In this document: piece by piece, positions 7,632 through 16,998 of the stretch
Layout of the letters: each line of letters starts with the position of its first letter
Position numbering within the stretch: the stretch's first letter is position 1
Source of the DNA: Maribacter sp.
GTDB lineage: Bacteria > Bacteroidota > Bacteroidia > Flavobacteriales > Flavobacteriaceae
Assembly (NCBI GenBank): GCA_024643345.1
Contig: JAHENB010000006.1
Span: 1 to 64,000 of the forward strand
Length of the DNA: 64,000 nt
Reading direction: 5' to 3'
Translations under genes and position numbers: made by a program
The notes under the pieces: model-generated
The model's input: the letters and a program-made list of their open reading frames with translations, nothing else
What the model was told of the DNA's origin: nothing
Database searches by the model: none

Positions 7632-10600
7632 ATGCAAAATCGAAGTATCCTAAGAATGGCCTTTCTTATGGCCATTTTAAATTTATCCATGGGCCTGGCC
7701 CAACAGAATTCGAGTCCAATTGACTCTGTTAAGAAAGCAACAGAAGAACTCCCCTTGGAACCGGAGCGCAGCATTACCTTCACAACCGACAAGGGTACCT
7801 GGATTTCCTTGGATGTGAGTCCCGATGGCCAAACCATCATCTTTGATTTGATGGGAGACCTCTACACCCTCCCCATCAATGGTGGAACGGCAACAAGAAT
7901 CACCCATGGCCTGGCATACGATGTGCATCCACGGTTTAGTCCCGATGGAAAATCGCTCGTCTTCATTTCAGATAAAAGCGGTTCCGATAATATTTGGACC
8001 ATGAACCTTGAGACCAAAGAAGAAAAACAGGTAACCGAAGAAAAAAAACACAATTTTTTCTCAGCCGAATGGACGCCCGATGGTGAATATATCGTTGGTG
8101 TAAAAGGGCGAAGAAACATCAAGCCGCACATTTACCATAAAGATGGCGGATCTGGAAGCCAACTTATAGAAAAACCGCAAGATGCGAAATTGATCGACCC
8201 TGCTTTCAGTGCCGATGGCAAACTGCTTTACTTCTCACAGCGAAAAAATGCATGGAACTACAATGCCCAGTTGCCACAATACCAAATAGGGACCTATGAC
8301 ATGGAAGATGGTGATATGGCGGTGATCACCTCACGGTATGGATCGGCCTTTACCCCAACGCTGTCCCCGAATGGCGAATGGTTGGTCTATGGCACCCGTT
8401 TTGAGGCCGAAACCGGACTTATTCTGCAAAACCTTTCAACCGGGGAAGAACGTTGGCTGGCCTATCCGGTGCAGCGCGACGAACAAGAGTCGATCGCATC
8501 TTTGGGGGTTTTGCCGGGCATGTCGTTTACCCCGGACAGCAAAAACCTGGTGACTTCCTATGGGGGAAAGATATTTTCAATCGATGTGGAAGGCAATACG
8601 GCCGAAGAAATTCCTTTCACCGCATCGGTGGATTTGGATATGGGCCCGAGGCTTTCTTTCAAATATCCCATAAAGGATGACGTAGAGGCCTTGGTGACCC
8701 AGATACGTGATGCAAAACCTTCTCCCGATGGTTCAAAGTTGGCATTTACCGCCCTGAACAGGCTCTATGTGATGGATTTTCCGAACGGAACGCCAAAACG
8801 GCTCACTGAAAATGATTTTATCGAGGCACAGCCTGCTTGGTCGCCCGATGGTAAGTTTTTGGTCTTTACCACTTGGAAAGAAGGCGGTGGGCACCTTTAT
8901 AAAGTAAACGCCACAGGTCGTGCACAATTGGTCAGGTTAACTCAGGAAGCGGGCCTTTATACCTTTCCGGAATGGTCTTACAAATCGGATCGGATCGCTT
9001 TTCATAGGGCAACGGCACAGTCTTTTCAGGACTTGTTGGGCCTATCATCGGATCGGATGTACGAAGACCTGGTTTGGGTTAGCGGCAATGGTGGCCCTAT
9101 TCACTTTATCGACAAGTCGAAAGATCGGACGATGCCCCATTTTACCAAGGTCGACGATCGTATTTATCTGAGCAATTCTGAAAAGGGTTTATTGTCGATC
9201 CGTTGGGACGGTACCGACGAGAAAGAACATTTAAAACTTAATGGGATCGAAACCTATGGATCTCAAGATATTTTTGATGAACACCATGCACTCCCAATGG
9301 ATGCCGAAGCCGATGATAAGGATAAATCATCGAAACCCGATTTGATCCGTATTTCCCCCGACGGGAAATCGGTGCTTGCCAAGATCAACAATGACATCTA
9401 TACCGCCATCATACCCAAATATGGTAAAACACCGACCATTTCTTTGGCAAAGGTAAATAAAGCGGCATTTCCGGCCATGAAATTGACGGTAATGGGAGGC
9501 GAATTCCCATACTGGTCTTCCGACAGCAAAAAAGTGCACTGGTCTTTGGGTGCCAGCCATTTTAGATATGATGTGATGGCAGGAAAGCAGTTTGTAGATA
9601 GCTTGGCCAAGGCCAAAAAGAAGGAAAATGAACTGAAGAAAACCAAAAAGGAAACCGATTCGGCAGACACCAAGAAAAACGGGGAAGATAAAAAAGACCC
9701 CCAATTCGAAGCAGAGGAATTCAAGGTAAAGGTATCCTACAAAAAAGATAGCCCAAACGGAAACCTGCTTTTGAAAGGGGGCCGGGTGATAACCATGAAG
9801 GGTGATGAGGTCATCGAAAATGGAGATGTGCTGATCGAGAATAACAGAATCAAAGCGATCGGGCCTTCAGGTACGCTCAACGTTCCCAAAGGAACGGCGG
9901 AAATAGGAGTTTCCGGTAAAAACATCATCCCCGGTTTTGTGGATGTCCATGCCCATTTGAGACCCGCTTGGGGCATCCACAAAAACCAGGTCTGGATGTA
10001 TGCGGCCAACCTCGCCTATGGGGTCACCACCACTAGGGATCCCCAGACGGGGACCACCGATGTTTTGACCTACTCAGATATGGTGGAGGCCGGTATGCTC
10101 GATGGTCCAAGGATCTATAGTACAGGTCCCGGATTGGGCTATTGGGGCTATCAATTGGAAAGCTTGGAACAGACCAAGGCCGTGTTGAAACAATACAGTG
10201 ACTATTTCAACACCAAGACCATAAAAATGTATTTGGTGGGCAATCGCCAACAAAGGCAGTGGGTAATCGAGGCCTGCAAGGAATTGAAATTGATGCCCAC
10301 GACCGAAGGGGGATTGGATTTTAAACTCAATATGACCCAATTGCTCGACGGTTACCCCGGTCACGAGCATTCGCTCCCCATTTACCCCATTTATGAAGAT
10401 GTGGTGAAAACCATTGCAGAATCTCAAATGGCGGTTACCCCGACCCTTTTGGTTTCCTATGGCGGGCCCTGGGCCGAAAATTACTATTATTCGACCGAGA
10501 ACGTTTGGGGTGATCAAAAACTGCAGTATTTTACGCCCTATGACGAGTTGGCAGGAAAAAGTAGAAGGAGGCCGGGTTGGTTTATGGATGAGGAGCACAT

Positions 10601-11015
10601 CTTTAAGAAACATGCCGAATTCATGACTGCGCTCGTTGAGGCAGGAGGTTTGGCGGGCATTGGAAGCCATGGCCAGTTGCAGGGATTGGGTTTCCACTGG
10701 GAACTTTGGTCGGTGGCCAGTGCAGGGATGAAAAATCATGATGCCCTTAGGGTAGCAACCATCATCGGAGCCGAGGCCATTGGTTTGGATGAGGATTTGG
10801 GAAGTCTGGAAATCGGAAAACTGGCGGATATACTTATCCTTGAGAAAAATCCGCTCGATGATTTAAGGAATACCACAACATTGACCCATATCATTAAAAA
10901 TGGGAAGGTTTACGATGCCAACACGCTTGATGGGCTTTGGCCCGAGACCAAAAAGGCGGCCCCGTTCAACTGGCAAACCAAGAAACCACTGGGCTTACCG
11001 GGAACGAAAAAATAA
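7632..11015 (+). CDS. Exported TolB/PD40 beta-propeller plus metal-dependent amidohydrolase fusion protein
   Basis: Repeated SPDGKxLxF motifs (PD40) in the N-terminal half. C-terminal amidohydrolase: NIIPGFVDVHAHLRPAW...GIGSHGQLQGLGFHWELW...IGKLADILILEKNPL. N-terminal signal peptide. Confidence 0.9.
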   Translation: MQNRSILRMAFLMAILNLSMGLAQQNSSPIDSVKKATEELPLEPERSITFTTDKGTWISLDVSPDGQTIIFDLMGDLYTLPINGGTATRITHGLAYDVHPRFSPDGKSLVFISDKSGSDNIWTMNLETKEEKQVTEEKKHNFFSAEWTPDGEYIVGVKGRRNIKPHIYHKDGGSGSQLIEKPQDAKLIDPAFSADGKLLYFSQRKNAWNYNAQLPQYQIGTYDMEDGDMAVITSRYGSAFTPTLSPNGEWLVYGTRFEAETGLILQNLSTGEERWLAYPVQRDEQESIASLGVLPGMSFTPDSKNLVTSYGGKIFSIDVEGNTAEEIPFTASVDLDMGPRLSFKYPIKDDVEALVTQIRDAKPSPDGSKLAFTALNRLYVMDFPNGTPKRLTENDFIEAQPAWSPDGKFLVFTTWKEGGGHLYKVNATGRAQLVRLTQEAGLYTFPEWSYKSDRIAFHRATAQSFQDLLGLSSDRMYEDLVWVSGNGGPIHFIDKSKDRTMPHFTKVDDRIYLSNSEKGLLSIRWDGTDEKEHLKLNGIETYGSQDIFDEHHALPMDAEADDKDKSSKPDLIRISPDGKSVLAKINNDIYTAIIPKYGKTPTISLAKVNKAAFPAMKLTVMGGEFPYWSSDSKKVHWSLGASHFRYDVMAGKQFVDSLAKAKKKENELKKTKKETDSADTKKNGEDKKDPQFEAEEFKVKVSYKKDSPNGNLLLKGGRVITMKGDEVIENGDVLIENNRIKAIGPSGTLNVPKGTAEIGVSGKNIIPGFVDVHAHLRPAWGIHKNQVWMYAANLAYGVTTTRDPQTGTTDVLTYSDMVEAGMLDGPRIYSTGPGLGYWGYQLESLEQTKAVLKQYSDYFNTKTIKMYLVGNRQQRQWVIEACKELKLMPTTEGGLDFKLNMTQLLDGYPGHEHSLPIYPIYEDVVKTIAESQMAVTPTLLVSYGGPWAENYYYSTENVWGDQKLQYFTPYDELAGKSRRRPGWFMDEEHIFKKHAEFMTALVEAGGLAGIGSHGQLQGLGFHWELWSVASAGMKNHDALRVATIIGAEAIGLDEDLGSLEIGKLADILILEKNPLDDLRNTTTLTHIIKNGKVYDANTLDGLWPETKKAAPFNWQTKKPLGLPGTKK

Positions 11016-11030
11016 AAACACATTAGAATG

Positions 11031-11060
11031 AAAAAAGAGCCTCACTGAGGCTCTTTTTTT
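11031..11060. terminator. Bidirectional rho-independent terminator
   Basis: aaaaaagagcctcactgaggctcttttttt: perfect GAGCCTC/GAGGCTC hairpin with an A-tract and a T-tract, between convergent genes. Confidence 0.9.
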
Positions 11061-11132
11061 ATTGGGTCAATGTAAGCTTGGCCGCCCTTTTAACCACAAT
11101 TGGAAATCAGTATCCCCAATGGGTAGAATAAG

Positions 11133-12659
11133 TTAATTAGAAGTGGCTTTGATGAATTCCGAAATATCTGCCTTAAATTTTTCCAAGGAGGGTTGATGGG
11201 TATACATCATATGGCCTGCTTCGTAATATTTCATGATGATGTTGTTGCGTACGGCTTCCGTAAGGCCCAGATGGTCTATGCTGTGTTCCACGCCATAGAA
11301 GACCGTGGCTATATCGTAAATACCGTTCAAAATAAGGACTTTCATATTGGGATCTCTGGAAAGGGCCTGTGCCAAGTCTATTCCGGTGTTGATGGCCGAT
11401 TGGGTGCCCCAGTTGTCGTTGCCCTCGTGCTTCCAATCCCATTTAAAACCTTCCCTGCGACCCGCGGTTATCATGTACATTTGATCTTTGCTTACTTTGA
11501 GGTCCCCGTGAAAATAGTCTAAAAATCCAGTAATATAGGCGGGTGAGATTGCTGTGCTTTGGGGATCGTGACTGCCTTCCTGAGAAAGAAGATCTTGGTT
11601 GATGCCCGTAAACCTTGAATCAAGGCGGCCCACTATCTGGGCCTCATCCCTTAAAAATTCTGCAAAAAATTCACTGGCACTGACACGCAGATTGGCTTTC
11701 ATCCAATATTCGGTATCGGTGCCGGTAAAGTTGGCCAGTTGATCGGCCACTTCCTTTTTTTTATCGGTCGATAATCGATCCCCTTTAAAAAGTGCGGGGG
11801 TATATACCTCCTCTGTAAAAGTTCTGATCTCATTTAAATAAGTATAAACATCTTCCGGTTTGTTTTTTACCTTGTTGTGGTACCAGGCCGTTGCGGCATA
11901 GGTAGGGAAATGCACAATATAGGGCAGATCGTCGTTGGGGGGGAACAACAGTGTGCGCAAATCGAAAACAGCCGAAACCATGATTACCCCGTTCATGGCG
12001 ATGCCCTGATCCAGTAATTTGTTCATCAATCCCGCATTTCTAAAAGTGCCATAGCTTTCGCCCAATAAGAATTTCGGACTGTTCATACGGTCTTCGGCAA
12101 TCAGGAATTGGGTGATAAAAAACGAGAGGCTTCGGATGTCCTGGTCTACACCCCAAAAATCCTTGAATTTGGCTTTGCCCACCGGGATGCTCAAGCCGGT
12201 ACCAACGGGATCGATCATCACCAGATCGGCCACATCGAGGATTGAAAAATTATTGTTCATGATTTTATAGGGAGCCCCTGGAGTGGTTTCCGGGTCGTTG
12301 ACCACGATTCTTTTGGGTCCCAGGGCACCCATATGGAGCCAAAAAGAGGAAGAGCCCGGGCCGCCGTTAAAAGCAAAAACAATGGGCCTTTTTTGGGTGG
12401 CTACGCCCTTTTTTTCTCCCCGGGAATAATAGGTAAATCCCATAAGGGCGATCGCTTTATTATTTTCATCCCTAACTTCAAAGGTTCCCGCTTTGGCAGT
12501 GAGATAAATGACATTGCCCCTGATACTGACACTTTGCATGGTCGTTGATACCTCGGCCTTGGGTACGGTGTCGTTCGCCTGCTGGGCGCGTAAGGCTGTG
12601 ATCGCAAATAGGGCGAGCAGAAGGTGCGTTGCTTTCATGTTCAAAGTTTTATTGTTCAT
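11133..12659 (-). CDS. S10 family serine carboxypeptidase-like exported peptidase
   Basis: PIVFAFNGGPGSSSFWLHMGALGPKRI, GESYGTFRNAG, YEAGHMMYTHQPS; signal peptide. Confidence 0.9.
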   Translation of the reverse strand: MNNKTLNMKATHLLLALFAITALRAQQANDTVPKAEVSTTMQSVSIRGNVIYLTAKAGTFEVRDENNKAIALMGFTYYSRGEKKGVATQKRPIVFAFNGGPGSSSFWLHMGALGPKRIVVNDPETTPGAPYKIMNNNFSILDVADLVMIDPVGTGLSIPVGKAKFKDFWGVDQDIRSLSFFITQFLIAEDRMNSPKFLLGESYGTFRNAGLMNKLLDQGIAMNGVIMVSAVFDLRTLLFPPNDDLPYIVHFPTYAATAWYHNKVKNKPEDVYTYLNEIRTFTEEVYTPALFKGDRLSTDKKKEVADQLANFTGTDTEYWMKANLRVSASEFFAEFLRDEAQIVGRLDSRFTGINQDLLSQEGSHDPQSTAISPAYITGFLDYFHGDLKVSKDQMYMITAGRREGFKWDWKHEGNDNWGTQSAINTGIDLAQALSRDPNMKVLILNGIYDIATVFYGVEHSIDHLGLTEAVRNNIIMKYYEAGHMMYTHQPSLEKFKADISEFIKATSN

Positions 12660-12682
12660 AATTTATATTCGGTATTTTGACC

Positions 12683-14362
12683 TTAATCTTTTTTGATTTC
12701 CTTGTAGGTATATTTACTTTTTTTCCAATCGATCAAGGGCGAGGGATAATACTTGACATCCATTCGGTCTAGATAGGGGGCCTGGTTGGCCAAACGAACC
12801 TTATACCCTTCCCAATCGCGGTTTTCCTTGGTCGTCCAACTCAATTCAGAATAGCCTATGGCGCGTGGAAAAGCCAAATATTCGAGTTCATCGATAGTAC
12901 TGATGGTCTCCGACCACAAAGGGGCTTCAAGGCCCAGAATATTTTTTAAGGGAACACCTTCATATGCTTCCGGGGTCCAAACATAGGCCGTATCTACAGG
13001 AATGTATGCGGCCCAATGAAGCCCGAATTTTGACAGGGTATCGTATTGCATATCCAAATACACTTTCTTTGCAGGGGATAAGATTACCTTCATGCCCTTC
13101 GAAACCGCTTTTTCAGCGTTGGCCCTGCTCGACCAAAATTGCGCAATACTTGTCGAATCGATGTCCGCCTGCGCCACTTCGTCCCAACCGATCATGCGTT
13201 TCCCATGCTTTTTGACGATTTTGGAAACCTTTTCCACAAAATAGATATAGTCGTTCTTTTTGGTCACATGGCTTTCATCGCCACCGATGTGGAAGTAAGG
13301 CCCCGGTGTCATTTCTGAAATTTCGCGTACCACGTCATCGATAAAAGCATAGACCGTATCTTTTCGGGTATCGAAGGTACTGAAACCGACATGGGTACCC
13401 TCGTATAGTTCCGCCTTTTTGCCGTTCCCGTTCAAGATGGGATAGGAAGCCGAAGCGGCATTGGTATGGCCGGGCATATCAATTTCAGGAACCACGGTAA
13501 TATGGTGTTTTGCGGCATAGGCCACGATTTCTTTATAATCTTCCTGTGTATAGAAGCCGCCGGCCTCACCGCCCACTTCCGTACTTCCCCCGATTTCGGT
13601 AAGCAGGGGCCAGGATTTGATCTCGATGCGCCAGCCCTGGTCATCGGAAAGATGCAGGTGCAATATGTTGTATTTGTAATAGGCCAAGAGATCGATATAC
13701 TTTTTAACGTCGGCCACACTGAAAAAATGACGGGCCACATCAAGCATCGAACCTCGGTATTCAAAGGATGGGCTGTCGGTAATTTTACCTGTAGCGATGG
13801 GCCACACTTTATATGCGGCCAAGGTGTCGTTACCTGCATCCGGAATAAGTTGTTGTAAGGTTTGGATGCCACGAAACGCCCCGGTGGCGGTATTCGAATT
13901 CAGGACAACGGAATCTTGGGTGATGTACAATTGGTATGCTTCGGCCGCATTGATTTCCAAACTATCGGATTGGTTGATGTAAATGACCCCTTGCTGGGTT
14001 TCTTTGGCCAAGGCATTGACCGGAAGATCCAAATCGGTTTTCCATTTGATTTTTTCTGCCAAAAAATTTCCAACCTCCTCAAAACCCGATGCGTTTTCGG
14101 AAGTGTAGATGGCGGTAAATTGATCCAGGGCAAAAGCACTTTCGGTGGCGATGATCTTAAGGGGCTTTGGAATCAAATTTTCTGAGGCCATATCGGTCCT
14201 GGGCAAGTTCAGCATTCTTTTCTTTTTTTCTTTTTGACAAGATAGACCCAACAAAACGACCGCCATGAACAGGGCACTTCGCACCAAGTTGGATCGGATG
14301 GGGTTTTTCTTGAGTAAGGGTATTGATGGAAGTGCTAGACTGGTTTTTGATTTTGATCTCAT
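12683..14362 (-). CDS. Beta-N-acetylhexosaminidase, GH20
   Basis: LDVARHFFSVADVKKYIDLLAYYKYNILHLHLSDDQGWRIEIKSWPLLTEIGG, VVPEIDMPGHTNAA, FHIGGDESH. Lipoprotein-like N-terminus (VLLGLSCQ). Confidence 0.95.
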   Translation of the reverse strand: MRSKSKTSLALPSIPLLKKNPIRSNLVRSALFMAVVLLGLSCQKEKKKRMLNLPRTDMASENLIPKPLKIIATESAFALDQFTAIYTSENASGFEEVGNFLAEKIKWKTDLDLPVNALAKETQQGVIYINQSDSLEINAAEAYQLYITQDSVVLNSNTATGAFRGIQTLQQLIPDAGNDTLAAYKVWPIATGKITDSPSFEYRGSMLDVARHFFSVADVKKYIDLLAYYKYNILHLHLSDDQGWRIEIKSWPLLTEIGGSTEVGGEAGGFYTQEDYKEIVAYAAKHHITVVPEIDMPGHTNAASASYPILNGNGKKAELYEGTHVGFSTFDTRKDTVYAFIDDVVREISEMTPGPYFHIGGDESHVTKKNDYIYFVEKVSKIVKKHGKRMIGWDEVAQADIDSTSIAQFWSSRANAEKAVSKGMKVILSPAKKVYLDMQYDTLSKFGLHWAAYIPVDTAYVWTPEAYEGVPLKNILGLEAPLWSETISTIDELEYLAFPRAIGYSELSWTTKENRDWEGYKVRLANQAPYLDRMDVKYYPSPLIDWKKSKYTYKEIKKD

Positions 14363-14405
14363 AGGTGCTTATTCTTGTTAATTTTTAAAATGATGATTAA
14401 AAAGG

Positions 14406-15053
14406 TCATTCCTCCAAATAGGGTTTAAGTACGGTATACCAGATGTCATATCCTTTTGAATTCATGTGGAGGCCATCTTCCAAAAATATATCCTGTTTTA
14501 CCTTTCTGCCCTGTAACATTGGCTTCCAGACATCGGCATATTGTAAATGGTTGTTATTTTTCACCAAGCTTTCCATTTTTCGGTTCAGTCGTTTGAAGTG
14601 CCTTTTTAAGTGCCAACGGGCGATACTGGGTTTTGCCGCGATCAAGACAATCTCCGTCCCGGGATCATAAGCTTGTATGCGTGAAATGATGCCTTTGATG
14701 TCGGTAATTACCAAACGTGGTCCTTTGTTCGCGTTGATATCGTTATCCCCCTCGTAAATGAAGACTTTTTTTGGCTTGTACCTCAAGATCAAATCGTCTG
14801 TAAAGGCCAAAAGATCTGAGGCCTCGGAACCGCCAAAACCAGAATTGACGATCTGGACCCCCGGAAAACGTATTTGTAAATCGTTCCATATTCGCACACT
14901 GGAACTTCCCGTAAAGACTATGGTCTCTTTGGAGGCATCCCAAAGGGTATCATATTTTTTGGAGATCGAAGATACCTCCTCTTTAAACCGCAGTGGATCC
15001 TGTGCCTTCACACAGACACAGGCGAATAAAATTAAAACGAACCAATTTCGCAT
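14406..15053 (-). CDS. Exported SGNH/GDSL-family hydrolase
   Basis: IVFTGSSSVRIWNDLQIRFPGVQIVNSGFGGSEASDLLAF, YEGDNDINANKGP, LEDGLHMNSKGYDIW. Confidence 0.88.
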   Translation of the reverse strand: MRNWFVLILFACVCVKAQDPLRFKEEVSSISKKYDTLWDASKETIVFTGSSSVRIWNDLQIRFPGVQIVNSGFGGSEASDLLAFTDDLILRYKPKKVFIYEGDNDINANKGPRLVITDIKGIISRIQAYDPGTEIVLIAAKPSIARWHLKRHFKRLNRKMESLVKNNNHLQYADVWKPMLQGRKVKQDIFLEDGLHMNSKGYDIWYTVLKPYLEE

Positions 15054-15077
15054 CGTTCCGGGCTTATTTTTTTCTCT

Positions 15078-15227
15078 TTAAGTTGATATGATTCTGGCAT
15101 AGGGGACGATATCCCATTTTACATAGACAACGCCGATCATCAATATCGGTATCCCAAGCAAAAGGCTCAATTTTCCCTCCAAAATTTCCCCTTTGCAAGA
15201 GTTGATGGTTTGATCGGTACATGCCAT
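15078..15227 (-). CDS. Possible 49-aa single-pass membrane microprotein
   Basis: Manual translation: MACTDQTINSCKGEILEGKLSLLLGIPILMIGVVYVKWDIVPYARIIST*. One hydrophobic segment. Below the ORF-track length cut-off. Confidence 0.35.
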   Translation of the reverse strand: MACTDQTINSCKGEILEGKLSLLLGIPILMIGVVYVKWDIVPYARIIST

Positions 15228-15234
15228 GAAAACA

Positions 15235-16101
15235 TTAAGGTTTTTGAACGGTCGTAATTCCTTCCGATACCGACCAGTCGTAGAAACGTTGAATCCATTG
15301 ATCAGAAGGGAGTCCCTGCGTTTTCATCCCAAAACCATGGCCACCCTTGGCATACATATGTAATTCTACGACCTTGCCAAGCTCCAACCAAGCCGAATAC
15401 AGATCGATACTGGCCGGTGCCAAAAGCAATGGATCGTCAGAGGCACAGACCACCAACATCGGTGGGGCATCGGTAGGTGCCACATAGGCACCGATAACGC
15501 CCATCCAAGGGTATACGGGCACAATAAAATCGGGGCGATTTTCCGCCGTATAATTCAAGGTAACCCCCATGGTTACCGCACCTCCCGCGGAGAAGCCCAT
15601 AAAGCCTATTTTTTTGGTATCAATTCCATATTTTTGGGCGTTAGTGCGCACCTCCGCGATAGCGGCCAGTCCGTCTGCGATGGACAACGGCAGCACTGGG
15701 CTAACTTTTTCTCCTATCCTTTCTCCAATTTCAGAGACTTCCTTAACCCCATCGGTGCCCGTAGGCACCAATCGATACTTTAATACGAAAGCGGTAATAC
15801 CTTTCTTATTGAGCCATTGGGCCACTTCCTTGCCCTCACTGTTGATGCTCAGTGCAAATAATCCCCCTCCGGGCGCTATGATCACTGCCGTGCCGTTGGG
15901 GTTTTCCGGCCTGAACACTTCCATAGTAGGTACCGATACATTGGTGACCACTTGGGTTTGCCAAATGTCAGAGAAATATTCTTTTTCCTTTCCTTCCCAA
16001 AGCGTTCCCGAGCTATTTTCATGAGGGAGCATAATGATTTCTTGGGATTGGGCCAAAATTGATAATTGCATAAATATGAATAAGGCGATAAACTTTTTCA
16101 T
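15235..16101 (-). CDS. Exported alpha/beta hydrolase (esterase/lipase/acetylxylan esterase-like)
   Basis: GTAVIIAPGGGLFALSINSEGKEVAQWLNKKGITAFVLKYRL, IGFMGFSAGGAVTMGV (GFSAGG nucleophile elbow), KGGHGFG. Confidence 0.88.
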   Translation of the reverse strand: MKKFIALFIFMQLSILAQSQEIIMLPHENSSGTLWEGKEKEYFSDIWQTQVVTNVSVPTMEVFRPENPNGTAVIIAPGGGLFALSINSEGKEVAQWLNKKGITAFVLKYRLVPTGTDGVKEVSEIGERIGEKVSPVLPLSIADGLAAIAEVRTNAQKYGIDTKKIGFMGFSAGGAVTMGVTLNYTAENRPDFIVPVYPWMGVIGAYVAPTDAPPMLVVCASDDPLLLAPASIDLYSAWLELGKVVELHMYAKGGHGFGMKTQGLPSDQWIQRFYDWSVSEGITTVQKP

Positions 16102-16113
16102 GGAAATATTTTT

Positions 16114-16839
16114 TTAAATGCCCAATGAAAGGTAAATAAGGGCGGCCAATGCCCCGCCCACCAAGGGTCCAACAATAGGGATCCAGGCATAGCCCCAATC
16201 GCTGGGACCCTTTCCTTGTAATGGCAATATGGCATGCATCAAACGCGGTCCGAAGTCACGGGCCGGATTGATGGCATAGCCCGTTGGACCACCGAGGCTC
16301 ATACCGATTCCTATGACCAGCAAGGCCACGGGAAGGGCATCCAACGAGCCCAAGGTAATAGGATCTTCACCATGGGTTCCCCCAGCAATAAAAAAAACGC
16401 CGAAAACCAATGCAAAGGTACCAATGACCTCTGTTATAAAGTTCCAGAGGGGACTTTTAATGGCCGGCCCGGTGGCGAAGGTCGCCAATAAAGCGCCCGG
16501 ATCTTCTGTGGCATCGTACTGCTTTTTATAGGTAAGCCAAACCAATGAAGTGCCCAGCATGGCCCCCAATACTTGAGAGAACATATAACCTGGAACCAAT
16601 TCCCAGGAGAACTTACCTGCAACCGCCAGTCCCAAAGTTACCGCCGGGTTCAAGTGCGCCCCGCTAACATCGGCGGAGATGAAAACGCCCGTGAAAACGG
16701 CTATCCCCCATGCAAACGTAATGCCTACCCATCCCGAATCTGAGCCTTTGGTGCCTTTTAGCACCACATTTGCCACAATACCGTTCCCTAAAAGGATCAG
16801 CATTGCGGTACCGATAAATTCAAAAAGATAGGAAGTCAT
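16114..16839 (-). CDS. MIP-family aquaporin / glycerol facilitator
   Basis: Two NPA boxes: SGAHLNPAVTLGLAV and GYAINPARDFGPRLMH. The NPARD context suggests an aquaglyceroporin. Confidence 0.93.
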   Translation of the reverse strand: MTSYLFEFIGTAMLILLGNGIVANVVLKGTKGSDSGWVGITFAWGIAVFTGVFISADVSGAHLNPAVTLGLAVAGKFSWELVPGYMFSQVLGAMLGTSLVWLTYKKQYDATEDPGALLATFATGPAIKSPLWNFITEVIGTFALVFGVFFIAGGTHGEDPITLGSLDALPVALLVIGIGMSLGGPTGYAINPARDFGPRLMHAILPLQGKGPSDWGYAWIPIVGPLVGGALAALIYLSLGI

Positions 16840-16940
16840 TTGGTTGTTTTTTAGAGGGCAAAAGATAGAAAAAAAATGTCTTAATTATCGGTTGTTGGGC
16901 ATTCAATTTAATAGAGGGCATTGGCCATCGCATATTAAAT

Positions 16941-16973
16941 TTTGTCCTAAAATCGGAAATAATGTTATTTTAG
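16941..16973 (+). promoter_or_regulatory. Candidate Bacteroidota promoter (TTTG-N21-TATTTTAG)
   Basis: TTTG at 16941-16944, 21 bp spacer, TATTTTAG at 16966-16973, upstream of the 16999 CDS; one mismatch to TAnnTTTG. Confidence 0.45.
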
Positions 16974-16998
16974 CCATTGGTAGTATCAATCCAACGCC

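Noticed and set aside
7466-7723. 85-aa plus ORF bridging the DUF5606 end and the amidohydrolase start
   Set aside because: Overlaps two confident CDSs in another frame and has no recognisable family.
10074-10739. 221-aa minus-strand ORF inside the TolB-amidohydrolase gene
   Set aside because: Antisense shadow of a strongly coding plus-strand frame with recognisable amidohydrolase motifs; its own translation has no recognisable motif.
13432-13872. 146-aa ORF overlapping the GH20 gene on the same strand
   Set aside because: Alternative frame of the catalytic GH20 region (HLHLSDDQGW); not independently coding.
16853-16920. AGAGGGCA direct repeat (16853-16860 and 16913-16920) in the MIP/DUF5916 divergent region
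   Set aside because: An 8-mer repeated once in ~150 bp is not rare enough by itself; noted only for comparative follow-up.
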